From NCBI RefSeq assembly GCF_032854445.1, contig NC_088301.1, positions 56,432,512 to 56,496,511 on the forward strand: a stretch of 64,000 bases of DNA, given 5' to 3'. Shown here in pieces: positions 42,242 to 53,572 of the stretch (position 1 is the stretch's first letter; the number at the start of each line of letters is the position of its first letter). Both the position numbers and the translations under genes were made by a program. Source of the DNA: Liolophura sinensis (Eukaryota > Mollusca > Polyplacophora > Chitonida > Chitonidae). A model generated the notes under the pieces. It ran no database searches. It was given only the letters and a program-made list of their open reading frames with translations, and was not told the origin of the DNA.

Positions 42242-43869
42242 CACTGTTCGCCAAAATGATGAATAAAATATTTTGTATTTTTGTTCCCAGATGTTCCAAA
42301 TTTGCACCAGATTTTCCCCAAGATTTTGGGCTACCAAGAAAATTCTAGACAGATTTACCATCTTAGGTTAAAGGGTGGAACCATTTGCAATGTTCAAACC
42401 GTCCAGAGAATGCAAAATGGTGAAAGGAATACAAAACCAGAAGATTTTTTGCTTCAATTGTTGAGATTTAATGCGACCATAAGATTCAAATGAAAACAGA
42501 TGAATCAATGAACTTGACAAATGTGAATGCACAAATAAAGTCTCAGCAACAGATTAAAAGTCTCTAGCAACGTGTGTGACCACCTCTGGCACGAATGAGG
42601 GCAAGGAGACGCCGCGGCATGCTATCAACAAGGTTGTTGATGTCGTCAACGTTGCATAGCGTCCCACTCTTCCCTCAGAGCCTGTGCCAATTCTTGCAGG
42701 GTTTGAGGTGCATTGTCCCGGACCTTGATCGTATGGCCATGGACATCCCAGGCTATGCTCGATGGGGTTCATGTCAGGCGAACAAGCTGGCCATGGGAGC
42801 TGCTCCACACCCTCATCCCAAAGAAATTGTCTGACGACGGCCCTGTGTGGCCTGGCGTTGTCGTCTTGAAGCCGAAAGTTGTTGCCGTAGGGGGGTTGTC
42901 TTGCATGTGGCAAGCAGTGTTCCTGTAAAATATTCAGATACACGGCGGCGTTGACGTTTCCTTCCATCACGAAAAGCTCTGTTTTGCCACCCCACACCAT
43001 CACTGAACTGCCACCACCTTGACGGGACTCCCGGACACAGTCATCATGGAGGTTCTCGTCACGCAATCTCCGAACCCTTTGTCGTCCATCTTGTCCGTGA
43101 AGGATGTATCTGCTTTCGTCCGTGAAGACGACGTGACGCCAATGGCCCGACCTGTAACACCTGGGTACCTCTAGCCCAAAGGAGTCGTACTACATGATGT
43201 GGAGCAGTCAGACATGGACATGTGACCATCCGTTCTTGCTTGATGCCCTGAATCAATAAGTCGTCGATTCACAGTTTGGCGTGAAACACGAACCCCCATA
43301 GTGTTGCCTCCACAAGAGATGGAGACGGCTGGCTGGCATTCTGCGGTTTGTTCGACACAGGTGTATCAGTATCCTATCCTGTCTTGTGGTCGAACCGTGG
43401 ATGCCCTGTTGACTTTCCTGGCATTAACTGATGTACCTCTCTGACGCGTTTCAGAATCTTAGAGACCGTACTTTGTGATATCCCTGCAAAAGTGGCAATA
43501 TCGGCCTGTTTAAACCCTTCCCGTCTTAGGGCAACCACCCTTCGTCGAATCGCTAGTGACCGTAGGAGTAGGCATGACACTGAACTTGTATGCCAAAATT
43601 TGCGTCCATGAAATAAGGGATGGCCTAAACAGAAGGCGTGTTTATATAGGGGTGAAGCCTTAGAGAAAGTACGAAACTTAAATTGTGTCGCTTTACATGG
43701 CTCTCACCGAAAAGCCCTTCCACGTAACTAAATTTTGGCTTCCACTTACATAAAGGGTCCTTCGTAAATAGTTAGGAAGAGCCAATTGTATTGCAGAGAG
43801 GACCAAATACTAGTATTTTCCAGAAGTGTAACCTGAATTTATTTTATTCCATCATTTTGGGCAACAGTG
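42242..43869 (-). mobile_element. Tc1/mariner-type transposon, 1.63 kb, flanked by TA
   Basis: Inverted ends of about 28 bp: CACTGTTCGCCAAAATGATG at the left, and CACTGTTGCCCAAAATGATG reading in from the right. TA dinucleotides flank at 42240-42241 and 43870-43871. The duplicated copy 1 (CACACATATGTTCTTTTCTACC at about 40892) shows the same site without the insert. The length suits a full Tc1 element. Confidence 0.95.
42554..43580 (-). pseudogene. Tc1-family transposase, frame-broken
   Basis: On the minus strand, 43580-43374 encodes the paired-type helix-turn-helix (SLAIRRRVVALRREGFKQAD, ISQSTVSKIL). Another frame from about 43150 gives the catalytic domain: VVFTDESRYI (first Asp), SSVMVWGG, LQDDNARPHRA (second Asp), CSPDMNPIEH (Glu). 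The second Asp and the Glu are 34 residues apart, as in DD34E Tc1 enzymes. The two segments are out of frame with each other, and stops occur before the expected C terminus, so it is probably inactive although the triad residues survive. A transposase cuts and pastes the element by binding its inverted ends. Confidence 0.9.
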
Positions 43870-43962
43870 TATGTTCTTTTCTACCATTTCATCATTTGTT
43901 TTGTATTCACGTGAAAAAATCATTTCAAATTCTTCCTGACAAAATAGTAACTCTTGTTACAG

Positions 43963-44073
43963 GTTATCCCACATGGAGCCAACCAATTCTCTAAGCTGAT
44001 GTGTCTAACTTCTCAGTATTCACAAGTGGCGGAGCTGTGCAAACATGTCCTTGGAGGGTTCAACATTGACTGA
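43963..44073 (+). CDS. candidate terminal coding exon, copy 2, 36 codons
   Basis: Same acceptor and frame as 41003-41113. One nucleotide difference changes the sixth residue from Gly to Ala. Frame conservation is suggestive but weak evidence, because the duplication is recent. Confidence 0.35.
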   Translation, partial: VIPHGANQFSKLMCLTSQYSQVAELCKHVLGGFNID

Positions 44074-44207
44074 TACAGGGGGTAGTCACTAAACTGTTTT
44101 TCACCTATTCATCCATATTGTTTGTGCTTCATTTTTGCATGTTACTTAGTTTGTAAGGTTGTTTGCATTGTAAGAACATCTTATCTTAATCAATACCCAT
44201 CCTAAAA

Positions 44208-44256
44208 TCGTACACTCTATTGTGGTAATTCTTAAATTGATGTATTGTAATCAATA
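44208..44256 (+). repeat. partial third start of the 1.05-kb duplication unit
   Basis: CGTACACTCTATTGTGGTAA and TTCTTAAATTGATGTATTG match 40197 and 41250. Homology then ends. Confidence 0.75.
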
Positions 44257-45600
44257 CCCATCTCAACAATTTAGGTTTAAAAATGTTTGGCTATCAGTAT
44301 TTGTCATACAGTTGTTCCATTTAATGTATTTGCTTTCAGCTTACATATTAATAACTGGGACATACCTAGTATCTTCCCATTTCTTTGGGGTATTATAATC
44401 CATGTTAATGTTTTTTGCTAATGCTATTTTCTGCTCACACACTCCCTCAAAATTTTCTTAACTGCATCAATGGGGAACTCGTAAATCTCCTTCACACCTG
44501 ATTCAAGACAGTCCAGAACGGTGAACTCATTTGTTCTTTCCTTTATTAAGCCACAGTTATCAGTGTACGTGGGCTCATAAAACATATATGAAATACACAC
44601 GCACTGCAACATCACAGAAGAAAACGGTGCGTTTTACTGTCATTGAGAGCTTGTGTGTAACTGTTCATATATATCAGTGTCAGTCTGTAGCATAAATTTC
44701 CCGACCACTTCCCTGGCCTAGGAACTACATTGACCTTGTCGATGTCAAGACACCATACATCAAACCCAGGTCAGGTCATACCAAACATTTTGCACTTGGT
44801 ACTTGTTGCTGCCTTGTTTGACGCTCAGCACTGACAGGTTACAGAAAACAAACATAAGTGGTTGGACCCAGTGTCAGTCTAATGTCACTGCATGAGGTGT
44901 TTAGTGGCATTATTCTTCAGTGGCAGCATGTACTCACCCTGCCACAACACATACTTTATGAGCACACTATATACTCCTCGTCATCATATGTCTTGTGTCC
45001 CTCATGACAGAATTTCTTACCTGAAATTGCAGCTTATTTAATGTACCTGATATGATAATATGTATTACCTGTAAGCACTTTTGGCTTCTCCCTCTTTTGT
45101 GTGCAGCAGCTTTTGACATGGTATGTATTATCTGTAAGCACTTTTAGCATCTCGCTCTTTTGTACAACAGGCATTGACACTTTTTTTTTTTTTTTTTTGG
45201 TTTGCTGCACACTTTCGGCTGTGAGTTGCTACATTTTACTTTTTCTTTTAAGACATGCTCTATTGTCTCTAAATTGGCTTTTATAAAGTCCATGTGCAGC
45301 TTTTGAATTCTTTGTTATGGGCACTGATGTCAGTTCACATTGTTTTTTAACAGATGTGCCTATTCATTTGCAGCATTCAAGGCAAGTGTGTGTTCTCTCT
45401 TCAAAAGTTTGAGAGAAAAGTTTGTTTTTGGGAACTCATTTGCTGATGAGCAAGTGGCTTGTTTTACTCAGAGCAGATTGTCCAAGGCCACATGTTGCCT
45501 GATTGTATACTCAGTCTCAGGGCTAGCAACAAGTTCAAAATTGTCACTCACAAAACACTGTTTTTAATGCAGTTATTTCCCTTGCTTCCTGCCCACACAT
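44257..45600. other. intergenic, no gene recognised
   Basis: A T-rich tract of about 19 T lies at 45181-45199. A near-duplicate phrase (TGTAAGCACTTTTGGCTTCTC, then TGTAAGCACTTTTAGCATCTC) lies at 45070 and 45133. No supported exon. Confidence 0.35.
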
Positions 45601-45605
45601 ATTAA

Positions 45606-47790
45606 TAATTTAATAATAATAATATCTTTATTTGTTAAGGGTAGCTCGGTCAGTATACAATGAAACTGGTCCTTCCAAGGCCTTCACAGAGAAAACAATA
45701 TGTAGGAAACATGTAGAGTCAAATAAAAAAAAATACATCAGTATATATAAAACAAGAGAAAGCATTGTGTATTTTGAAAAGTGACTTACGTTCATACATA
45801 CAAACAGAGAACAAACCAAATGAGTGGGAGATGACCCCTTTGCCATCCCCTGTTTGTTTTGAACAACGCACATGTGTGCAACAGTGTCACAGGGACCTAG
45901 CCTTACGAAAAGGTTTTCCACAGTAATAATAATAATACATGTAAGTATTTAAACAAAATACAAAAAATAAAATAAATGAATAAAAAAAAAAGCACATGTT
46001 AGGTTTCAACATATTACAATTAGATTGTAAACAAGTAATGTTAAGAGAGAGATGAGATATTATCTAGATGATTGGTACATTGAAGGCATACATGTATATT
46101 CCAGTTGTTGTGTAATTTTAAGTAATGTGATTAAAAACTCGATAGGGAAGGGGCTTCTTTTAAGTGGATTGGGAGGCAGTTCCATAGTTTGATGCCCATA
46201 CGTGTAAAACTTTTTGTCATGTAATTTGTCCTGCCTTTAGGCAAATAGATATTATGTTGTGTTTATCTAATTACAGTATTGTGCAGTTGTTTGTTTGGAG
46301 GGAAATGTTGTTTAATGTAGTCTTGACATTGATTATGTAATGCTTTTTAAATGGTGCAAACAATTTCATAGTTTACAATTTTATTAAAATGCATCCATTT
46401 TAGTCTTGCCAGCAAAGTTTTTTCAGATGTGTGTCTGGTTTCTTGTAGAATTAAACCAGCAGTTCTTTTCTGTAAGTTAACTATCGTCTCTCAACTTTTA
46501 ACTGAACAGTTTCCCCGTAGTGAACAGCAATAATCAAAGTGAGGAAGAACATAACACTAATAGAAAATATCAATACAGTGACGTTTTAGAAGAGCTTTCT
46601 TCCTTCGTAGAATCCCTAACGATTTAGAAACCTTTTTACACACATTTTGATTTGTGTGTTCCAGGAAAGATGTTCATCAATATAAATACCAATACCTTGT
46701 TCGAATTTACTTCCATCAAGTATAACAGAGAAAGGAACATCTTTGATTAACTGCAGCCGTTGCCCGGAGCCCAGTATCATGTATTTAGATTTTTGGGGGT
46801 TAATGAACATGAGGTTTTTGTAGCGCCAGTCCATAATATAATCCATACCGCTGTTAAGATTGCGCTCAGTGTCAGATTTATTGCCTGAGGACCAGTACAT
46901 AGTTGTGTCATCAGCAGAGTTGTCAATAGAATTGCCACTGTCTTTTAGAATTAATGGTTGATCATTTATATATGGATTGAAAAGTGAAGGTCCCAGTATG
47001 AGCCAGCCTTGCGAGACACTGCCTTAATATCCTTAGTATTAGACATTTCTTCTCCAACAACAACCTTTTTTTGTGTGTTAGATAGGTATCACTGGAAGAA
47101 TGTAAGAGCAGCTGAGTGAATTGGTATACTTCAAGTTTTTTAAGTAATATATCGTGATTAACAGTATCAAATGCCTTCTTGAAGTATAAGTTCCAATAAC
47201 TTCAACATTATCTGTTGCCATAAGCAGTGTCCAACCATTTTCACCAATACAGTTTCACAAGAGTGTAAGGAGGGTGAAAACAACATTTATTTTCACTTAG
47301 CAGTATAAAATTTGAAAGATACTCCTATTACCTGTTATGTACATGTCTTTCAATGATTTTTGAAATAATGAGTAGGACAGATATTGGACGACAGTTTTCA
47401 ACTTTGGACCCCCTTGGTGAAGTGAGATAGCTTAAGTAATTTTCCATATCTCTGGAAAAGAACTGGTTATAACACATTTGTTCATGGTAAAAGTTTTTGA
47501 ATAATAGGGGCAACTGAGGTGCATCATTGACATTGCTTAAGCAACTGGCCTTATTTTGATCAAGGCTTAAAAGGTATTGTAAACAGAAACATACAAGATA
47601 TTTGGTATGGACTAAAAGGTATCACAAGGAACTTTTTCCTTGACTTGTTCCCTGAGTTTTTCAAGTCTTTGAACAAAATTATCCTTGTTTATATTATTAA
47701 TATCTATCAAATGCTACATTTGAGAAAAAGGTACATAAGGCAAATTTTAGCTGGATCATTTATTAGATTGCCATCCTCATCAGTCATAGC
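45606..47790 (-). mobile_element. degenerate non-LTR retrotransposon (LINE), 3' part with reverse transcriptase
   Basis: Minus-strand reading with several frame changes. ENCRPISVLLIISKIIERHV (about 47345-47405) is the start of the RT core. Then a GVSQG...LILGPSLFNPYIND-like stretch (about 46950-47020) and ADDTTMYWSSGN (46880-46925), the YADD motif with the leading residue changed. DWRYKNLMFINPQKSKYMIL, GIGIYIDEHLSWN and a thumb/tail ending LWNCLPIHLKEAP (about 46140-46200) follow. The 3' end is AATAAAGATATTATTATT, a short-repeat tail typical of several LINE clades. It is inactive. Confidence 0.88.
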
Positions 47791-48690
47791 AAAATACTGC
47801 TTGCACAAACTGTGATCTCCCTGGTAACAGAGGACGATGGCATCTGTTACAAAAGTCAGGTTTCTAGTGACATCAAGTCACCTAGGCCTCTGTGTGCTCA
47901 CTGTATCACCTAGATGCAAGTTCATCCACTAAGCCAGTTTCCATTTTTCTTTCCCTCTGCTGTCCTTGTGGGGAACACGTCGTCACTGAACGCCATAGCT
48001 TTCACCTTGCTGCGATGGCTTTTTTCCCAAGTGTTCTGTATCCAGGTGGTGCACTGGCTCAGTTGTCGTAATGCCTGCAGCACATTGGTCCATGGCTACT
48101 GCGTATAATGAATTGTCCGCATCGGTTATGTGTTTCACCTCAACCCCTTTGTCAGTCACCTTTGACATGTAGGCGTGGTCATTTCTAGGTTAATTGGATC
48201 AGGTTGTGGTAACGGTATCGCTGATCTCCTGTAAGACCTGTATTATCTTTACCATCGATGCCTGGTTGACTAGACTGTCTCAAACTACATTGCTTGCCCC
48301 CTGCAATGAGCCAACAGAAGGCATGCGTGTTGTGGGTGTTCAGTAACTGACCCATTTCCATTGCTTGTGTAGCTCATTCCAACATGCAGATGACGTTTTC
48401 ATCTTCTTTGCATGATTGTAACTTTATGGTACAACTTTCCGCTTTTAGAAGAGAAGCTGCACTCAGCACAGACAAGCCTCTCTGAGACGCACACACCCCG
48501 AGGCACCTCGCTGTCCAGATCCCCGTTCAGCCCTTTAGGACAGTTTGGAGTAGTGGTCGAGTGGTAGGCAGATGCGGTATTCCACAGCTCGGCGGTCTTT
48601 CCCAGGTGCAGCAGTCTGTAAGTGTTCTGCTCAGCTTTTGAGTTCTGGCTTTTTTTGTCCAATCCATGCAATCTCACACATATGCTGTTG
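47791..48690 (-). pseudogene. Mutator-like transposase remnant
   Basis: On the minus strand, SERLVCAECSFSSKSGKLYH (about 48410-48480) resembles the Cys-rich N-terminal block of Mutator-like transposases common in invertebrate genomes. Further on, KHITDADNSLYAVAMDQ (about 48080-48135) fits the catalytic-domain phrase around a conserved Asp-Gly-Asp/Asn-Ser. DAIVLCYQGDHSLCKQ (about 47790-47840) fits the Cys/His segment near the C terminus. Frames are broken between these pieces. Identification is from recall of motif style, so moderate confidence. Confidence 0.55.
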
Positions 48691-48912
48691 CTCTGAGTCG
48701 TACATATGTTTTTGGCACTTTGCCACCAGCCTCAGTGTTGCTTTGCTGCCACTGATTGAATATTTTTTTTTCCTTTCCTAAACCTTGACACCTGTCTTTT
48801 TCTCTGTCCTTTGGCCATGAAAAATGTCATGTTTTTCAAAAAGTACAAAAATCTCATATCTAATTTGAGCTTCACTGAATAGTTTCAGTCTGCTAGGCAT
48901 GTCCTATTTTAG

Positions 48913-49189
48913 GGGCCTCCGTGGCTCAGTCGGTTAGCGTGCTAGGGCAGCGTAATGACCCAGGAGTCTCTCACCAATGCGGTCGCTGTGAGTTCAAGTC
49001 CAGCTCATGCTGGCTTCCTCTCCGGCCGTATGTGGGAAGGTCTGCCAGCAACCTGAGGATGGTCGTGGTTTTCTCTCGGGCTCTGCCCGGTTTCCTCCCA
49101 CCATAATGTTGGCCGCCGTCGTATACATGTAAGTGAAATATTCTTGAGTACAGCGTAAAACACCAATCAAATAAATAAATCAATAAAAT
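48913..49189 (+). mobile_element. full-length tRNA-derived SINE (family 1), reference copy
   Basis: The head GGCCTCCGTGGCTCAGTCGG contains the A box. GAGTTCAAGTCCAGC is the B box. The body (GCTGGCTTCCTCTCCGGCCG, GGGAAGGTCTGCCAGCAACC, GGCTCTGCCCGGTTTCCTCC) follows. The end is GAATATTCTTGAGTACAGCG with an (AAAT)n tail. RNA polymerase III transcription is inferred from the boxes. The head resembles a tRNA but does not form a clean functional tRNA gene. Confidence 0.93.
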
Positions 49190-49950
49190 GTTCTATTTCA
49201 GGGTTTATATAAGCCTTGCACCAAAAGCACTTATCTGTTATGTAACACAGACAGGCTATGACACCTTCAGAACTTATTAGTTATGCACCACTTAACAGTT
49301 AAACCTCAAGTTTTTGTGTTTGACATCTTTGTTTGATTGGTGCTTTCTTGTGCTAATGCAGCATAAGTTTTCAGCCAAGTCAGTCAGTTCAACCACAAGA
49401 TTAAGGTTCAGTCAAAAAAAAAAAAAAAACAGGAATCTGTGGAGATGTCAAAATGACACATCAATAGTCCTTGCTGTCTGTGGCACTCGTCACACTATAC
49501 AAATTAGCCTCTATTGTGATTACTTGATGTCTCTTAATAATATTGGCTCTTTTTATATATTCCCTAGGATGGGCATTTCTTACATTGTTAAGAAGGGCAA
49601 TGTCTTGAAAGGTTTTGAATATTTATTTGATACCTGAAAAAGTGAGTAAAAAAACCCCAATTTCAATGTAGCGCCTGTCACATGCAATTGACCAATCACA
49701 GGATTGCCAAATGCAGTATGCCATGTGCATACAAATACCACGGTCCACGATGACATCTTTTACAACCACCACGATCAATAACATAGGAAGTCACTGCTCT
49801 GCAATTTTTATGCATATTATGGTTAGTCATATTTAAGACAATGTAATATTTGATGACTTTCTTTTTTGGAAAGATCTTTGAACAACCTAATTAGGGGTTC
49901 AAGTCATTCATGCTCGAATCCCTCTTGTATCCGTTAATATTATTTCTTTT
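49190..49950. other. intergenic, no gene recognised
   Basis: Contains a poly-A run of about 16 at 49415-49430. Nothing else supported. Confidence 0.35.
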
Positions 49951-49959
49951 CATTATTAT

Positions 49960-50170
49960 TATTCTCACCAAAACTGGGACACATTTGTAGTGAAAATGTT
50001 AAGTCGGAAGTTTGTGATATTTTAAAGTGTTTGTATCTGATTTATGCAAAACCGAAAGTGGCATCATAAAAACCAGAAGTGGGTATATCTACTTAAGCAA
50101 TGAAGCTGGAGAAGGCCTAACATCATCCCAAGGCAAGTAGACAAATTTTACAAAAGTGATGTCAGCAACC
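49960..50170 (+). repeat. interspersed repeat, inverted partners at 54.36-54.62 kb
   Basis: AAACCAGAAGTGGGTATATC, CTTAAGCAATGAAGCTGGAG and GGCCTAACATCATCCC are found in reverse complement at 54370-54400 and 54555-54615. Confidence 0.55.
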
Positions 50171-50379
50171 CGTTCGACCTGGCGGCTATATAAGCTTGAT
50201 ATAGAAATGTTTGAGAGTCATTTTCTCCACAACCCTATGTCAGATTGACTTGAAATTTAGCACACATAACAGGCGTTTCCTGGAGACTATTTGGAAGAAA
50301 AATTGCAATGTTTATGCAAAATAGGTTGTACATGGTACAACAGAAGTGATATCGCGTGGTTTTTAATTTTTATTTTTTT

Positions 50380-51240
50380 GAATTTCAGTATTCTGAATAT
50401 GCTATCTGACGTAGCTTGATGTCCTGATAACAAATCTGGTCTTATTTTTTCCCAGTAAGATGTACTTATGTTGCAAATTGCGACCTATTTGTAGGTGACA
50501 GAAAACTGATATGGCTACAAAGTTCAGAATTGCTGAGTGAAAGGGCCTATACATGTACTCTATGTATTGCTGAAAATCTTTGAGCTGTCCTTAATAAATA
50601 GAGGCTGTACAGAGCTTCAAAATTTGACAAAAGACCGATATACTATATTTTGGCACATTTACAAGTACATGTTATACATGTATAATGCATATACAATCCG
50701 TAAGTGTTCTAGGAGAATGTAGAATGTGAATACGGTAAGTATGTCATCTGACATGGTTTGACATTCTGATCACGAATCCAGTCTTATTTTTTTCCTGATG
50801 TGTATACTTTTATATATTTCCACTATTCTACCTGGCGTAGTTTGATCACGAAGCTGGTCTTTTATTCACTTCTGTGCTTCATAGTTTGTTGCAAATCGCG
50901 ACAAAAGTCCGAAAAGTGCAATTGCCCCCATATTTGGAGGTCACGTAAGAGAAATCATTACAGCTGTAAAGGTGAAAATGGCTGTGAAAAGGGCTATTTA
51001 TGTACTGTATGTATGCTGAAAATTGTTGAGCTGTGTTCAAAAAAAAGAGCACATGCACACCTTGAAATATTGCCCAAAAGTCAGTTAACTTCGTTTTGCG
51101 CATCTATATAAGCTGAAAATTGTTGAGCTGTGTTTCCAAAAAAAGAGGACATGCACACCTTGAAATATTGCCCAAAAGTCAGTTAACTTCGTTTGCGCAT
51201 CTATATAAGCATTCTATACAGTGTACTTACAGTGCACTAA
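50380..51240 (+). repeat. diverged tandem repeat ending in a recent about 98-bp duplication
   Basis: GCTGAAAATTGTTGAGCTGT...TTCGTTTTGCGCATCTATATAA at about 51010-51112 is repeated almost exactly at 51113-51212. Older relatives are at 50568-50650. The paired phrases ATCTGACGTAGCTTGATGTC/ATCTGACATGGTTTGACATT lie at 50402 and 50745. Confidence 0.7.
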
Positions 51241-51446
51241 TGGCTATGAAGAATGTAGGCTATCTAATTAAGGTGGTTCTATTAGCCATGCATTGACACT
51301 ATTAAGGTAACCAAAAGCGAGACCGCATAGGCCGGCAATACCGGCTTGAAACGCGGCATCGCTGCTTTAGCAGCAATATTTAGAGAATTTAACATCGGTG
51401 TCATTTTTAATTTGGGTTAGAGAACTGTATTTGAAGGTATCACTTC

Positions 51447-51518
51447 ACTTGTACATTATGTGTAAGTCAGGTATTTTTGAGTATGGCATAATCACTGTTC
51501 AAATAAATAAATAAACCC
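51447..51518 (+). mobile_element. SINE family 1 3' fragment
   Basis: GTAAGTCAGGTATTTTTGAG, TATGGCATAATCACTGTTC and an (AAAT)n tail. Confidence 0.6.
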
Positions 51519-52668
51519 TGATTAATCAGCACAATTGTTAATAACTATTAGCATAGATACATGTAGCAACAAGGCATCCTTTAGTCCTTTGTGCAGACAA
51601 TAAGTACTGGAACATACATATGTCCACTGTATGCCCACATGTGATCATGTTTTACATATTTTATTTTATTTTTTAATTAAAGTCTTGGGTAGCTGCTAAT
51701 ATCCAAACAATGCTTTGATCTCTACATTAATGTTCCTAACACCTGTCCTCAAAACAGGCCCTAGCTTACACCACCAGCACGTGGTAGCAGTATGTATGTG
51801 GTTACTGTAGGGGACTGTTCTGTTGTCATTGTGTGGTCTCAGGTTAAACGCCTTGTTGCATACTGTAATCAATATATCTGCCTGTCCATCTTCCTGTCAT
51901 GTTCCATGTTACTCTTCTAAAGCACTGCGCCAATATTTATCAACATTTCATTACATCTGCATCATTTTCACGTCATTTGCATAGAGGTTGAAAGACGTTA
52001 TGTCTCTCAACATCCTGGATGCTTTGCCATAAATGTTTTGTATCTTTCCTAAACTAAAGGTGCTAATTGGCCTATGTCATACCCCAAGCATTGGCATCTG
52101 TTGTCAGCTGAGTATTTACTCAGCCAAAAATATGATTGCAGTGGCCACCCACAGTACACAGGTAGCCAGTCTTGGGTAGCAATGTATATCAAATACCACT
52201 TCAGCGAGTTGGTGGTTGAACTCACAGGTCTTTTTTTACTACCATAACTCAGCCATTCACAGGGTTGAGATTGCCACCCATGGTGCACGGATTGTTAAAT
52301 TCAGTTTATTTTGGTTTAGAGGACAGGATTTTAACATATCTCTCTGAACATAATACAGTTTTATGAACTGCTCATTCATTCATTCACTCATACATTAATT
52401 TTGATTTGTCATTCTGTCTGCTCAATCATTCCTCTGTCCACCTGTCAGTCACACAGGTCTCATTCTCATAAAATTTTATATGCATGTGTTCATTTTGTGT
52501 AACCTCACATCAAGTTTAATATCCTGCTTACTCCATGAATAGTTACTGGATTTCTAGTGCGTCATACTAATATCAATTTGCCATAATTATGACCTTGCAG
52601 GGTGCTTTACTTTTCACTTGATGCATTCTGTTAACTTTATTTTTAATGTTATATTCGTATCTTTGAAG
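51519..52668. other. intergenic, no gene recognised
   Basis: AT-rich. 52115-52160 (GCCAAAAATATG, GTGGCCACCCACAG) loosely resembles part of the 1-kb repeat at 21.8 kb. Confidence 0.3.
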
Positions 52669-52795
52669 GTGTGCCAGAAAGCGGCAGATGGTCGTGAATT
52701 TTTCCCAAGCTTTGCCCGGTTTAGCACTGGCTGCCATCGTGTAAGTCAAATATTCTGGAGTACAGTGTAAAACTCCAGCTATGTAGATAAATAAT
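52669..52795 (+). mobile_element. truncated SINE family 1 copy
   Basis: GGCAGATGGTCGTGAATTTT, CTTTGCCCGGTTTAGC and TATTCTGGAGTACAGTG are in order. The head is missing. Confidence 0.75.
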
Positions 52796-53316
52796 GGTTA
52801 TGTTATAAATATTCTTTAAAGTCATGCCTAGTTGCTTTTTAAAACCTTTAATGTAGTCAAAAGGTTTTTTCCTTCTCTCACTTGTGGCACATTGGTAACA
52901 GTAAGCATTTGACAACACATTTGTTTTTTTCCAGTTTTCTCCACCCATAAAAGTTACTGCCATCATATCGGTATGTCATTAAACAACAGTTAAGTTAGTA
53001 AAGAAATAAATACGCAACCTAAAATATAAAGTGACGTAATGAAAGGTACACAACACACAAATACTAACAAAGCATGTTCATTTTAAGTAATTTTTTTCAT
53101 TTTCATTTCCTTGTTTGTAGTAGCTGTCTGGTTGAATTACAAATATTCATGAATTTCATCATATTTGGCCACTGTCCTAGCAGGTTTCTTTTATTAATTC
53201 CATTCATATAATATGCCCCTAAAAGGTGCATTTATCGTACATGTACCTCACCCATCCATATATACTCAACAAAGAGTATATTTGTTATATATATTTGTTA
53301 TATATGTTTTACTTCA

Positions 53317-53572
53317 GTGGCCTGGGCCTTCATACCCGAGGGGGTTAGCACGCCAGCACAGCGCTATGAACCCAGGAACCTCTCACCAATGTCGTTGCTG
53401 TGAGTGCAAGTCCAGTTCATGCTGGCTACCTGTTGGTGGAAAGGTCGTGCAGCAACTTGTTGATGGTCGTGAGTTTCCCCTGTTTCTTCCCACCATAATG
53501 CTGACGGTGGTCATTTAAGTGAAACATTCTGGATACGGCATAAAACACCAATCTAAAACCTAAAAAAATACT
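53317..53572 (+). mobile_element. diverged full-length SINE family 1 copy
   Basis: A degraded tRNA-like head (GGCCTGGGCCTTCATACCCG...GGTTAGC), then GAGTGCAAGTCCAGTTCATG, GATGGTCGTGAGTTTCCCC, and a GGATACGGCATAAAACACC tail. Confidence 0.8.

Larger units (their letters stand above)
41250..44207 (+). repeat. tandem duplication, copy 2, enlarged by a Tc1 insertion and about 270 extra bases
   Basis: Collinear with 40197-41249 apart from 41320-41590 (no match in copy 1) and the transposon at 42242-43869. The 3' part, including the candidate exon, is nearly identical between copies. Confidence 0.85.

Noticed and set aside
42595-42928. Plus-strand frames within the Tc1 element
   Set aside because: They are antisense shadows of the minus-strand transposase.
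44424-44615. 63-codon minus-strand frame ending VKKILRECVSRK
   Set aside because: The composition looks protein-like, but there is no clear acceptor or donor, no partner exon and no family recognised.
48921-49000. tRNA gene
   Set aside because: The A and B boxes belong to the heads of SINE copies repeated across the window. The fold is degraded and each is followed by the SINE body.
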